Positions 35,715 through 43,741 of a stretch of 64,000 bases of DNA are shown in pieces. Within the stretch, counting starts at the first letter, position 1; each line of letters starts with the position of its first letter. The notes under the pieces are model-generated. The model did not search any database, was not told where the DNA came from, and saw only the letters and a program-made list of their open reading frames with translations. The stretch is taken from the NCBI RefSeq assembly GCF_002150685.1, contig NZ_MSSW01000049.1, positions 45,166 to 109,165 of the forward strand, read 5' to 3'. The stretch is from Algoriphagus antarcticus. GTDB taxonomy: Bacteria > Bacteroidota > Bacteroidia > Cytophagales > Cyclobacteriaceae. The translations under genes and the position numbers were made by a program.

Positions 35715-35849
35715 TTTTTCAATATGCATTAAATAGGAAAGTTCTCTTTTAAATATACAGTTTTAGCGGTTATTTATGAAAATGAATCAAAAGTAAATTA
35801 GCCTTATATTTTAAGTTTAATTTCGTAGAAGATCTAAAAATTCATTGTT

Positions 35850-37325
35850 GTGCCATATTCAATTTTATCAATCCAAGAAGCCACGATCTTATTCAAAGCC
35901 CAACTAGCTTTTCAAAACCTGAATTTCACTTGGGATTCTGGCCAAAATTGGGCGCTAATTGGAAGTTCAGGATGGGAGTTAACTGCCTTTATCGAGTCAA
36001 TTCGAGGAAATACTTTGATGTCAAAGGGTGAAATTTCAAGACCTTTTGCAGATGCTTATTCGGCTGAGAAAAGTCAATCCAAGGAAATTCACAGCTTTCG
36101 GGATATGATCGCCTACGTCTCTCAGAAATATGAATTCCGCAATAAATCCCATCAGCAAAACTTCTATTTCCAGCAGCGATTCAATTCCTCAGAATCTGAG
36201 GAGGCAGCTACTGTTAGAGAATATTTGAATGAAGTTGAGCTGAAAATCGCTGGACCGTGGACGCTCGATTCTGTTTCCAATTTGCTTCGCCTGGAGCATC
36301 TGCAGGATAAGGCGATCATCAAGCTTTCGAATGGAGAAACCAGAAGACTTGCCTTGGGGCTTGGACTGATGCGTCAGCCGAAAATTTACCTGATGGATCA
36401 GCCGATGACGGGTTTGGATGTGAAAAGCAGAGCCGAGTTTGGGGAAGTTTTGAAAGCAATCATCGCCGCTGGCGTTCATGTGCTGATCAGCACTTCGGCC
36501 AATGAAATTCCTGAGGGAATCACACATATCGCCAGCCTTGATAAGTCAGGAATTCAAAAAATCTGGACGAAGGCCAAATATCACCGGTTGGGAGTTCAGC
36601 CTGAGAGCACAGCTTCATGGAATTGGGAGGAGCTGGATGCCTTGCTCCCAAAGGCTATGTCCAAACGACAATCCATTATCAAACTGGAGAATGTCACCAT
36701 TAAATACGGAGAAAAAACCATTCTCAATCAGCTGAACTGGGAAGTGAAACCTGGAGAGCGCTGGTTGCTGAAAGGTCCAAACGGCTCTGGAAAATCAACT
36801 TTACTGAGTTTGCTAATCGGGGAAAATCCACAGGCGTATTCACAGAGTTTCTGGCTGTTTGATCGAAAGAGAGGAACAGGGGAGAGTATTTGGGATGTGA
36901 AGCGACCTACGGGATTTGTCGCGCCCGAACTCAGTCGCTATTTTTCTTATAATCAGACTTGTAGGAAAGTCATCCTTTCAGGGCTTTTTGATACCATGGG
37001 TTTATTCAGAAAAGTAACCACTGAGCATGAGGAGCTGGGCTTGCGGTGGATGAAATTGTTCAACTTGGAATCCTTGGCTAATCTTCCAATCTCCAGACTT
37101 TCACTTGAAAACCAACGCTGGACCTTACTTGCCCGAGCACTAATCAAGCAACCCGAATTGCTGATTTTGGATGAAGCTTCACAGGGCATGGATGAGTTCC
37201 AACGAAGACTTTTTAGAGATACCGTACAGCAAATCTGCGAACTGAGTTCTATGACGCTGGTGTATGTAAGTCACTACGCAGAGGATATTCCAGAGGCGGT
37301 GGGGGAAGTGATGGAGCTGATGTGA
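35850..37325 (+). CDS. Twin-domain ABC ATPase (ModF/PhrA-like), GTG start
   Basis: A 491-residue soluble ATPase with two ABC domains and no membrane segments, like ModF/PhrA. NBD1 has a broken Walker A (GSSGWELT, 38-45, no Lys), a good signature LSNGE (159) and Walker B MDQP with Gln for the catalytic Glu (182-185). NBD2 has an intact Walker A GPNGSGKST (309-317) and LLILDEA (437), but a degenerate signature LSLENQ (417). Only one composite site can be fully built. The start is GTG at 35850. No molybdate transport gene is adjacent. Confidence 0.82.
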   Translation: MPYSILSIQEATILFKAQLAFQNLNFTWDSGQNWALIGSSGWELTAFIESIRGNTLMSKGEISRPFADAYSAEKSQSKEIHSFRDMIAYVSQKYEFRNKSHQQNFYFQQRFNSSESEEAATVREYLNEVELKIAGPWTLDSVSNLLRLEHLQDKAIIKLSNGETRRLALGLGLMRQPKIYLMDQPMTGLDVKSRAEFGEVLKAIIAAGVHVLISTSANEIPEGITHIASLDKSGIQKIWTKAKYHRLGVQPESTASWNWEELDALLPKAMSKRQSIIKLENVTIKYGEKTILNQLNWEVKPGERWLLKGPNGSGKSTLLSLLIGENPQAYSQSFWLFDRKRGTGESIWDVKRPTGFVAPELSRYFSYNQTCRKVILSGLFDTMGLFRKVTTEHEELGLRWMKLFNLESLANLPISRLSLENQRWTLLARALIKQPELLILDEASQGMDEFQRRLFRDTVQQICELSSMTLVYVSHYAEDIPEAVGEVMELM

Positions 37326-37399
37326 ATTTTCTCAAACTGTTTTCATGAGTTTAAACTTTATACGATAGGTTGTCGTATTTTTATTTAAAACATAAAATC

Positions 37400-37606
37400 A
37401 TGAAAGTCACAGCTTTAATTGAAGACGAATTGATCCAAGAAGTGATGGCACTCTCTGGGGCAAAGAATATTACCGAAGCGCTGAAAATTGCTTTAAAAGA
37501 TTACCGATCTAGAAAAACAATGCGAAACTATTCAAATAGTATCGCAGCAGAACCTTTAGAGTTTACTTACGGTGCCCAGCAGATTCGCGATTTGAATCAG
37601 AAATGA
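37400..37606 (+). CDS. vapB: VapB-like antitoxin (DUF2191)
   Basis: A 68-residue ribbon-helix-helix-like antitoxin from ATG 37400 (MKVTALIEDELIQEVMALSG). Residues GAKNITEALKIALKDYRSRK match the VapB/DUF2191 family. The C-terminal tail (LEFTYGAQQIRDLNQK) is the toxin-binding part. The stop overlaps vapC by four bases (ATGA), the usual TA coupling. A decayed copy of this pair is present at 46.8 kb. Confidence 0.85.
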   Translation: MKVTALIEDELIQEVMALSGAKNITEALKIALKDYRSRKTMRNYSNSIAAEPLEFTYGAQQIRDLNQK

Positions 37607-37986
37607 ACCGGGTATTAATTGATACTTCGATCTGGATAGAGTTTTTCAAGGCAAACCCGGTTTATTTTGAACCTTGCCTGGAGATGATTGATCATGCGGA
37701 AATTTTTTCTTTGGAATTGATTTTTGCAGAACTCATGCAAGGAGCTAAGGGTAACAGAGAGATAGAAATGATTGATGGATTTTTTAGGCAGATGAAGATT
37801 CTTGATGCACCGGGATTGGTTTATGAAGCAGGCCATTATTCCAGATCTTATAAATTACTTGATCGGGGAATCGGACTGATTGATTCCGTAATTATTTCCA
37901 CAGCGGTTCGATTTGATTTACAAATCTGGACTTTGGATAAGAACGTATTGGGGTTTTTGGATGGGACGAATGTTTATTCCCCTTGA
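37603..37986 (+). CDS. vapC: VapC-family PIN-domain toxin
   Basis: A 127-residue PIN-domain ribonuclease. The acidic residues are visible: LIDTSIWIEFF (Asp near residue 7), the Glu in LIFAELMQGAKG, and Asp in GIGLIDSVIISTA, with LQIWTLDKNVLGF after the last. VapC toxins cut tRNA or rRNA and are silenced by VapB. The gene is intact, unlike its relative at 46840-47359, which shares the SLELIFA and GIGL-D segments. Confidence 0.88.
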   Translation: MNRVLIDTSIWIEFFKANPVYFEPCLEMIDHAEIFSLELIFAELMQGAKGNREIEMIDGFFRQMKILDAPGLVYEAGHYSRSYKLLDRGIGLIDSVIISTAVRFDLQIWTLDKNVLGFLDGTNVYSP

Positions 37987-38056
37987 GTTGCTTTTTTTCT
38001 GCTACCGTGGTCAGTGATGACTCAGACCACGCTGGAGTTGTATCATCCATCAAAGA

Positions 38057-39190
38057 TTATAATCCTACAAAATCCTCAAAGTTTTCTCTGGAGATTATCG
38101 CAGTTTCATTGTTGGGATATGCTTCAAGAAAAGAAGCCGGAAACCTGACCTTTTTTTCCTTCCATTTGAATTCATAGGCTTGTATGATACCATCGCTTTC
38201 TTCTAAATAATCTATTTCCGCCCGGTCATGGGTACGCCAAAAGTAGGTATTCACAAATCTGCCCTGATAGGCGTTGTTTTTAAGGCGTTCGGAAATCAGG
38301 AAATTTTCCCACAAAGCCCCTTTGTCTTGACGCATTTCTGGAAGAGTGAAATTGCTCATCAATACATTACGAATACCGTTATCAGAGAAGTAGTATTTTT
38401 TACCTTTTTTGATTTCATTTCTCAGGTTTCGGCTCAAAGCCGGGAGTTTAAAGATAACAAAAGCCTTTTCCAGCAAATCAAGGTATTTCTCCACGGTGGC
38501 AGTATCAATATTTCCGATGGTCTGGGCAAGTTCGTTGTAAGAGACTTCCGATCCCACTTGGAAGGCAAGTGCCTTTAATAGCTTTTCGATGTGATTGGGC
38601 TTTCGGATAAAATCGAGTTGCAAGACGTCTTTGTATAAGTAACTCTGCGCAATTTCCACCAAGATTTCCTTTTCATGTCCGGGGTTGTTGACCACTTCGG
38701 GATACAGGCCATAAGTAAGTCTGGTGTCCAACAGCCGCTTTGCTTCCATCGTGGATGTGGCAATGACTGTTTCTTTGTAACTCACGGGAAACAGATGGAA
38801 CGTCTTTTTTCTTCCCGTCAGAGGTTCGGCGGTTTGGTTTTGAAGGTCAAAGGCAGACGAACCTGTTGCTATCACTTGGATATCCGGTCGAGTATCGTAG
38901 ATCAATTTAAGCTTCCTTCCTATATCAGGGATTTGCTGGGCCTCGTCAATGACTACCAAAGTTTTGTCAGGGCCGATAAGCTGTAGCAACTGAGTGCTTG
39001 TGACCGAAGAATCAAATGCTTGTAAGATATCCGCCTCATCGGCATTAAACCAAGTATAGGAAACTTGCAACTGCTTTAGAACTTCCCGAAGTAAGGTCGT
39101 CTTACCCACTTGCCTGGCACCAAGTAGCAGGATTACCTTCCCCTTGAAGCAGGCATTTAGTATTGATTGACGGAGGTCTCTGGTAAGCAT
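38057..39190 (-). CDS. ATPase with DUF4143 domain
   Basis: A 377-residue AAA_14-DUF4143 protein. Walker A GARQVGKTT at 24-32, Walker B region KTLVVIDEAQQIPD near 75-88, and sensor ATGSSAFDL. The C-terminal DUF4143 domain contains KYYFSDNGIRNVLMS and WENFLISERLK, followed by FWRTHDRAEIDYLEESDG. That D-x(n)-E-x-K-like patch resembles a PD-(D/E)XK nuclease core (EIDYLEES, EFKWK). Members are widespread and not well understood. It lies behind a 32-bp triple repeat that may be its operator. Confidence 0.85.
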   Translation of the reverse strand: MLTRDLRQSILNACFKGKVILLLGARQVGKTTLLREVLKQLQVSYTWFNADEADILQAFDSSVTSTQLLQLIGPDKTLVVIDEAQQIPDIGRKLKLIYDTRPDIQVIATGSSAFDLQNQTAEPLTGRKKTFHLFPVSYKETVIATSTMEAKRLLDTRLTYGLYPEVVNNPGHEKEILVEIAQSYLYKDVLQLDFIRKPNHIEKLLKALAFQVGSEVSYNELAQTIGNIDTATVEKYLDLLEKAFVIFKLPALSRNLRNEIKKGKKYYFSDNGIRNVLMSNFTLPEMRQDKGALWENFLISERLKNNAYQGRFVNTYFWRTHDRAEIDYLEESDGIIQAYEFKWKEKKVRFPASFLEAYPNNETAIISRENFEDFVGL

Positions 39191-39246
39191 TTCGATGTGA
39201 TTGATTCTATAAATCTATTAAACATCAGTAGTTAATCGAAAATATA

Positions 39247-39342
39247 CGCCTAATATTTCGATTACAATCTAATAATTAGGCCTAATTTTTAGATTACGAT
39301 TCTAGAAATGCGCCTGATAATTTGATTTTGCAATTACGACCA
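39247..39342. repeat. Three 32-bp direct repeats upstream of the DUF4143 ATPase
   Basis: Units begin at 39247, 39279 and 39311, exactly 32 bp apart. They share (C/G)GCCT(A/G)AT, AT-rich TTTNGATT, and AT-rich ends. They lie 57 to 152 bases upstream of the ATG of the DUF4143 gene on the minus strand. About three helical turns separate the units, as expected for repeated operator sites. The stretch 39343-39664 beyond holds an imperfect inverted repeat (GTGACGTTGCCA near 39437 / TGGTAATGTCAC near 39464) and no credible gene. Confidence 0.55.
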
Positions 39343-39664
39343 ATTAAAAATTGGTAAGAATTTGAGTGTGAAATTGCTCCTGTACAGCTGTCGGGATTCC
39401 ACCCAGTTACCATGATGTTTTGACTACGCCTAGAGGGGTGACGTTGCCACCTATTGTCCCCTATGGTAATGTCACAGTTATTTTTTGAGTTATTAAGACA
39501 ACTCTCAATTCCTTTTCCCAAAAATCGATATTCAAAATGTTTACTGTTTTAATTTCTCCTCAATATCTCTTGCAATTCCTTCTCCTGCAATATTCAGTAC
39601 TAGGATAGATTTCAAGATTTCCCGACATAAGTTGGAATACTTTAACCTTGAAATCCCTCTAACA

Positions 39665-41248
39665 TTATTTCTTCACAACCTTCACCCCTTCAAACATCAC
39701 CTCATTATCGCTCACCCTTAATTCCTTCCCGCTTGAAGTAGTTACATTCTTTAGGATTACTTCTCTGGTTATTACATAGGGAAACTGCTCATAAAAGGAA
39801 TCCTCATTCATTTCCGGGTTGAAATTTCCAAAAATGGCTGGGCCTTGATAGCCTTCAGGATGATTGGAGTCGTCGATATGAAGGTTTTCAATGGTAATCG
39901 TTTCTGGCATATAGCAAGTGTAGCCGAAATCATGCTGACCTGTATTGTCCCCGCTGATCAATGCCGCGCTGGTCGGTTTGCCGCCGGCTGGCACGAAAGA
40001 ACAGTCGCGGATAATAATTTCCCCTTGCCAAGTACTTCCATAGTCCGGGCGAAGGCTAATCAGACTTCTTCCGCGGATCTCCGAATTCTCCACGAGGAAA
40101 GTGCCACTACCAATCGCATTGATTCCCATGTGTCCAAGTGTTGAGTTGCGGATCGTAGCATTGGCCACTCCCATGTGGGCATCGAAGCGGGAAAGGGTGC
40201 AGTTGTCGAAAAGCAGGTTTTTGCAGTAGTTGGATCCCATAATTCCCCAATATGTACTGTCATCAATATCATTGGTCTGGCTGACTTTGATAAAGGACAC
40301 ATTCAAGGCACGGCTGACTGAAATATCGTAAGTGCCCATGGAGACAGGTTTACCCGCTCTGCCGATGGTTCGATAAGTTTTGTGTCCAGTCAGAATGGTG
40401 TTCTTAACAGTTACGTTGGTGCAGCTACTGATATTGAGGAATCCACCGTAGGGAGCGCCATGGTCTCCTTCGCCCGTGATTCGGTGTTCTAGGCCATCCA
40501 CAATCACGTTTGAGCGCTTTATGGAGAGATTTCGGCTGTAATAATTGTACTTCGACTCTTCGCTATTGGCAATGGTGATAAAGCGACCTCCAGTGATGTT
40601 CAACGTCTTCTCATCAATAGGTAGCGCAGTGATTTCCGTAATTTGATCGAAGTCCCAAATGATAGGGGCATTATTATCCACATTTCCGTCTTTGTCCACT
40701 AAGAAAATATCTGTCTGTGGAGCCCCATTGGTTGGGTTCAGTCCAAATCGGATGTATCTCATTGTGTTGGAATCGGTGACCGTGATCAAGCTAGCTCCCG
40801 GCAATGCGATGTCGATTTTTTCCTGATTCTTTTTAAGCGAGGAGATTCCATCAAGTTTATAGGGTTGCAGGCTCGAACTGACCAAGAAAATGGGAGCATT
40901 TCGATTTTGCACCTCTTTGTCATCAATCAAAAAAGTAGCAGTCCCAAAATCAGTATCTGTTTGAATGATCGCTGTACGATCCATTCCTCCAATGTAATAG
41001 GTGGCTGTGTCGTCCGCCTTCACTTTTAAACTGTGTTGGTTGGCGAAAGAATGAGCTGCTGCGATTGCTTCCATATCATCGGTTTTGCCATCGCCTTTGG
41101 CACCGAAGTCAAAGTAGCTGACTATGCTTGCGGATTTGATTTCGGAGATTTTCTCAGCCGATAATGCTTTAACCGTATTTATTGTTTGACCCTGTGCTAG
41201 TCCTATGCAGGTTGATAAAAAGAAGATTAGGAGACTATATTTCATCAT
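39665..41248 (-). CDS. Exported right-handed beta-helix protein (pectate-lyase-3 type)
   Basis: A 527-residue exported protein, signal peptide to about residue 20 (GLAQGQ). The FGAKGDGKTDDMEAIAAAH segment near 47-66 is the hallmark of the Pectate_lyase_3/endopolygalacturonase-like N-terminus. The body is a parallel beta helix (NVTVKNTILTGHKTYRTIG, VRNSTLGHMG-type rungs such as ATIRNSTLGHMGINAIGSG). No catalytic residues were identified, so lyase or hydrolase is open. It starts inside the DUF3368 gene (14-base overlap) and heads the polysaccharide gene set. Confidence 0.78.
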   Translation of the reverse strand: MMKYSLLIFFLSTCIGLAQGQTINTVKALSAEKISEIKSASIVSYFDFGAKGDGKTDDMEAIAAAHSFANQHSLKVKADDTATYYIGGMDRTAIIQTDTDFGTATFLIDDKEVQNRNAPIFLVSSSLQPYKLDGISSLKKNQEKIDIALPGASLITVTDSNTMRYIRFGLNPTNGAPQTDIFLVDKDGNVDNNAPIIWDFDQITEITALPIDEKTLNITGGRFITIANSEESKYNYYSRNLSIKRSNVIVDGLEHRITGEGDHGAPYGGFLNISSCTNVTVKNTILTGHKTYRTIGRAGKPVSMGTYDISVSRALNVSFIKVSQTNDIDDSTYWGIMGSNYCKNLLFDNCTLSRFDAHMGVANATIRNSTLGHMGINAIGSGTFLVENSEIRGRSLISLRPDYGSTWQGEIIIRDCSFVPAGGKPTSAALISGDNTGQHDFGYTCYMPETITIENLHIDDSNHPEGYQGPAIFGNFNPEMNEDSFYEQFPYVITREVILKNVTTSSGKELRVSDNEVMFEGVKVVKK

Positions 41249-41696
41249 ACTTCTTTAAAAGTTCTTCGATTAACTGATCCGAAACTCTAAAATTTGTTTC
41301 TAGAAGTTTGTCAATAATGGGTTTCAAGAATGGAATTAGCCCTTCGCTTTTTGCTCTTGCAAGTATTCCGAGTGTACCCGTAAATTTCATTTTTAGCAAT
41401 TTGGCTACTCTTCTTCCTTTTAAATCGTCAAGTATTAAAGTTGAATCAGGAATCTCATGGGCTAAAGCAATTGCACTTGCTTCTCCCAGATCTAACTGAA
41501 GCTCAAGAGACTTTTTGAGATCTCGGTTTTTGACTTCGATCACCTGAATCCAATCTGGTAAAGGATTGCCAAATTCAAAAACGATTTCAGGTGTAGTGGT
41601 TATTTGAGAGTAAAATTTATTTAAAAGGTCAAGTTGACCAATTTTGGTTGGGACAATTAGACTGCTTGTGTCTGAGATCACAATACTCCTAGGCAT
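41235..41696 (-). CDS. DUF3368 PIN-like putative toxin
   Basis: About 153 residues from ATG 41696 (MPRSIVISDTSSLIV). A PIN-like fold is suggested by VISDTSSLI (first Asp), LDLGEASAIALAHEIP (Glu-rich helix) and STLILDDLKGRRVAKLL (Asp pair), matching DUF3368, often called a VapC-like nucleic-acid-binding protein. It overlaps the UPF0175 gene by 8 bases at its start and the beta-helix gene by 14 bases at its end. The pair probably forms a toxin-antitoxin unit; not proven. Confidence 0.82.
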   Translation of the reverse strand: MPRSIVISDTSSLIVPTKIGQLDLLNKFYSQITTTPEIVFEFGNPLPDWIQVIEVKNRDLKKSLELQLDLGEASAIALAHEIPDSTLILDDLKGRRVAKLLKMKFTGTLGILARAKSEGLIPFLKPIIDKLLETNFRVSDQLIEELLKKYDEI

Positions 41697-41916
41697 TGGC
41701 AATGTCAGCGTTAAGTTCATCTATCGATTCGCTAAAAAGAGAGACATTGTATTTGCCGAGCGTTTCGATAAAAGTTTGTTTAGATACCCCTACAAGCTCA
41801 GCTGCTTGTCCAGCCGAAAATTTACCGTCTTCATAAAGCTTAGATGCCAAAGCCATCAAGTAATCATGTTCAGTTAGTTCTATGCTTTCTGGCACTCTCA
41901 GAGTTATCGTCTTCAT
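41689..41916 (-). CDS. UPF0175-family putative antitoxin
   Basis: A 75-residue protein: MKTITLRVPESIELTEHDYL, then ALASKLYEDGKFSAGQAAEL and VGVSKQTFIETLGKYNVSLF. This is the UPF0175 helix-turn-helix type with its conserved GKxSxGQAAELxGxSK pattern. It is first in a two-gene unit with DUF3368 and probably binds DNA to control it. The unit sits inside a sugar-degradation gene set. Confidence 0.85.
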   Translation of the reverse strand: MKTITLRVPESIELTEHDYLMALASKLYEDGKFSAGQAAELVGVSKQTFIETLGKYNVSLFSESIDELNADIANA

Positions 41917-42183
41917 ATTGGAATTTACATAAAAATGTTCTGAAATCTACTAAGAGATGTTTTTGCTAACAAGGCCTGTCTCCCGCAAGGCATTTCATTT
42001 AAGGTTAAAAATAATTAGTCGGTTAGGATCCGCCTAGGCGGAAAAACAAATTATTTGGTCTGTGGGGACACAGACCACGGAGACAGGAAAAGCTACAGAC
42101 CACGGGAACAAAAGATAATGTAATTGTCTTTGTGCCCTTTGCGAAACCTTTGTGTACTCCGCGTGGTTAAAAAATGAATTTTT
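41917..42183. repeat. Intergenic palindromes between the UPF0175 and lyase genes
   Basis: Holds a 14-bp perfect palindrome TCCGCCTAGGCGGA (42029-42042) and an 8-bp stem GGTCTGTG / CACAGACC (42057-42064, 42069-42076) with a second cagaccacgg copy near 42096. It ends in a degenerate ctttgtgccctttgcgaaac-type repeat (42128-42172). No gene or clear terminator T-tract. Confidence 0.5.
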
Positions 42184-43356
42184 TCACTCCCTATCCACCC
42201 AAAGCAGCGGAAATCTAATCGGCATATTTCTGACAACTTCTGGATTGTCAAAATTCCCATCCAGTTCTTTCCATAAGGTTAGATAATTCGCTTTATCAAA
42301 TGCCAATCCCCCAAAAAGTAGAAAAGGATGTCTAACAGGCCATTCTTCCCAATACATCACATCTTTTGGGTAGGGCCAAGGTGATTTGTCTTTTACAAAA
42401 GGGACTAAAAAGGAAATCCCCAGTCCTATACTTCGACCGTTATCAGCTGTAAATTCAAATAAATTGTGCGTAGGAGTAGAAAGAACCTGGCAGATCGTAG
42501 TCATAGCATCAAGCGTGAAAAGGGAATAACCATAGGGTTTGGTGCGTGCCAATTCTAAAGGGAATGATCCATCTGCAGCCATTTGGTCGGGAAGTAATTT
42601 GGTTTTATACATCTCTCGGCAATAGTCCAATACTTCCTGATTTCCAACCAACTCAGCAAATACAGCGGATTGCATGGCCCAACAGACGCTGTGATTGTTG
42701 CCATTATCCCGTTCTGCGATCCCATAAGGATGGGTATAAATCCAGTTCAAATAGTCCGAAAACCAAGCTTTGATTTTTTTTAAATCATCTGGTGCCAAGC
42801 TCTTGGAGGATTCAATGGCAGTTACAGCTTTGGCTACTTCCATCAGATGAATGGTGTCAATGATCCCAATTCCCCGGCCGGTTACCACTCCTTTGATGGC
42901 TTGGCCGTAAAGCAAATTTGGATTCATCCGTGTGTCGCTTGCGATAAACCATGCCTGAAGGTGTGGGATCAACGCCTCGGCATATTCTTCTTTTCCACTG
43001 ATCAAATAGGCTGAACCTAGTCCTCCTGATATTTGTGAAAAACGAATCATCGCTTCCCGATGTGCGGTGAAATTGTCTGGATTGGTTAGCCCATCTCTTC
43101 GGAAGTAAGGACCATTTGGATCCTCGGGATTTGGCCACCAATAGTCGCCTTCGGAATAGAAGTCATTTTTCCCGCCAGCACTTCTGGAGGAATAGGAAGC
43201 AGTTACTGTGATTGGTGCTAGTTTTTTATAGGTCTCAGCAAGTTTAAGAACCCGGACTTCTTCATTTTCAAAAAGTGTATTGGATTGGGCAATGCCGAAT
43301 TGAAGCGTGGCAAATAGAAAGAAAACGGATAATACTGGATGTTTGAGAAAGGTCAT
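42184..43356 (-). CDS. Alginate lyase-family exported protein
   Basis: A 390-residue exported enzyme with a signal peptide ending FGIAQ. The alginate_lyase (PL5-like) fold is indicated by FYSEGDYWWPNPEDPNGPYF followed by RRDGLTNPDNFTAHREAM near the N-terminus. NNHSVCWAMQSAVFAELVGN supplies the catalytic Asn/His region, and LPDQMAADGSFPLELARTKP the Arg/Tyr region. The substrate (alginate or another uronan) is open. Its ATG overlaps by four bases (ATGA) the end of the broken DUF1801 gene. Confidence 0.85.
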   Translation of the reverse strand: MTFLKHPVLSVFFLFATLQFGIAQSNTLFENEEVRVLKLAETYKKLAPITVTASYSSRSAGGKNDFYSEGDYWWPNPEDPNGPYFRRDGLTNPDNFTAHREAMIRFSQISGGLGSAYLISGKEEYAEALIPHLQAWFIASDTRMNPNLLYGQAIKGVVTGRGIGIIDTIHLMEVAKAVTAIESSKSLAPDDLKKIKAWFSDYLNWIYTHPYGIAERDNGNNHSVCWAMQSAVFAELVGNQEVLDYCREMYKTKLLPDQMAADGSFPLELARTKPYGYSLFTLDAMTTICQVLSTPTHNLFEFTADNGRSIGLGISFLVPFVKDKSPWPYPKDVMYWEEWPVRHPFLLFGGLAFDKANYLTLWKELDGNFDNPEVVRNMPIRFPLLWVDRE

Positions 43357-43729
43357 TTTGATTTTGGTTTCGCAGTTTTAGTATTCACCGTTTCGTTTCT
43401 AAACTTGGTAATGTCTCGGATCAAGTCAAGTGGAAGAGGTTCGTCTAGGGGAAATTGAATTGCTCCTTTGGAAGTTTTATAAGAAGTTATTCTTCCTTGA
43501 AAACTTCAATTGGCTCATTGTGTGGGTAAAAACCGATATGTTTTTTTGCGACGGCATAATAGACCAAAACTTCAGAGGTTCGAATTGCAGGCATGTGGTA
43601 GACAATTACTTCTTTTGCTTCGGGAACTGCGGACAGAATCGTTTCTCGGATCGATTGGAGTTTAGCTTGAATAGCTTCAGGTTGCCAGCTGAGATATTCA
43701 TCGACTGAGGAGGTTTTCGGATTCATCAT
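43353..43729 (-). pseudogene. DUF1801 protein, frameshifted
   Basis: The open part (43729-43487) reads 80 residues of a DUF1801 protein (MMNPKTSSVDEYLSW to KKHIGFYPHNEPIEVFKEE) and then hits TAA. One frame over it continues YKTSKGAIQFPLDEPLPLDL and then IRDITKFRNETVNTK to a TGA at 43353-43355, which overlaps the lyase ATG by four bases. The intact paralogue at 51553 has the same order, FKKELKKY then IQFPLDKPLPLKLI. A one-base deletion or two-base insertion near 43487 truncates the protein. Confidence 0.75.
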
Positions 43730-43741
43730 GTTTTGGCTTTT

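Noticed and set aside
35850..37325. Molybdate-import ModF with modABC operon
   Set aside because: No permease or binding protein is adjacent, so only the fold is assigned.
39247..39342. CRISPR array
   Set aside because: Only three imperfect units with no spacers between them and no cas genes.
39294..39521. A 75-codon minus-strand frame
   Set aside because: It begins in the 32-bp repeats, has no family match and poor codon pattern.
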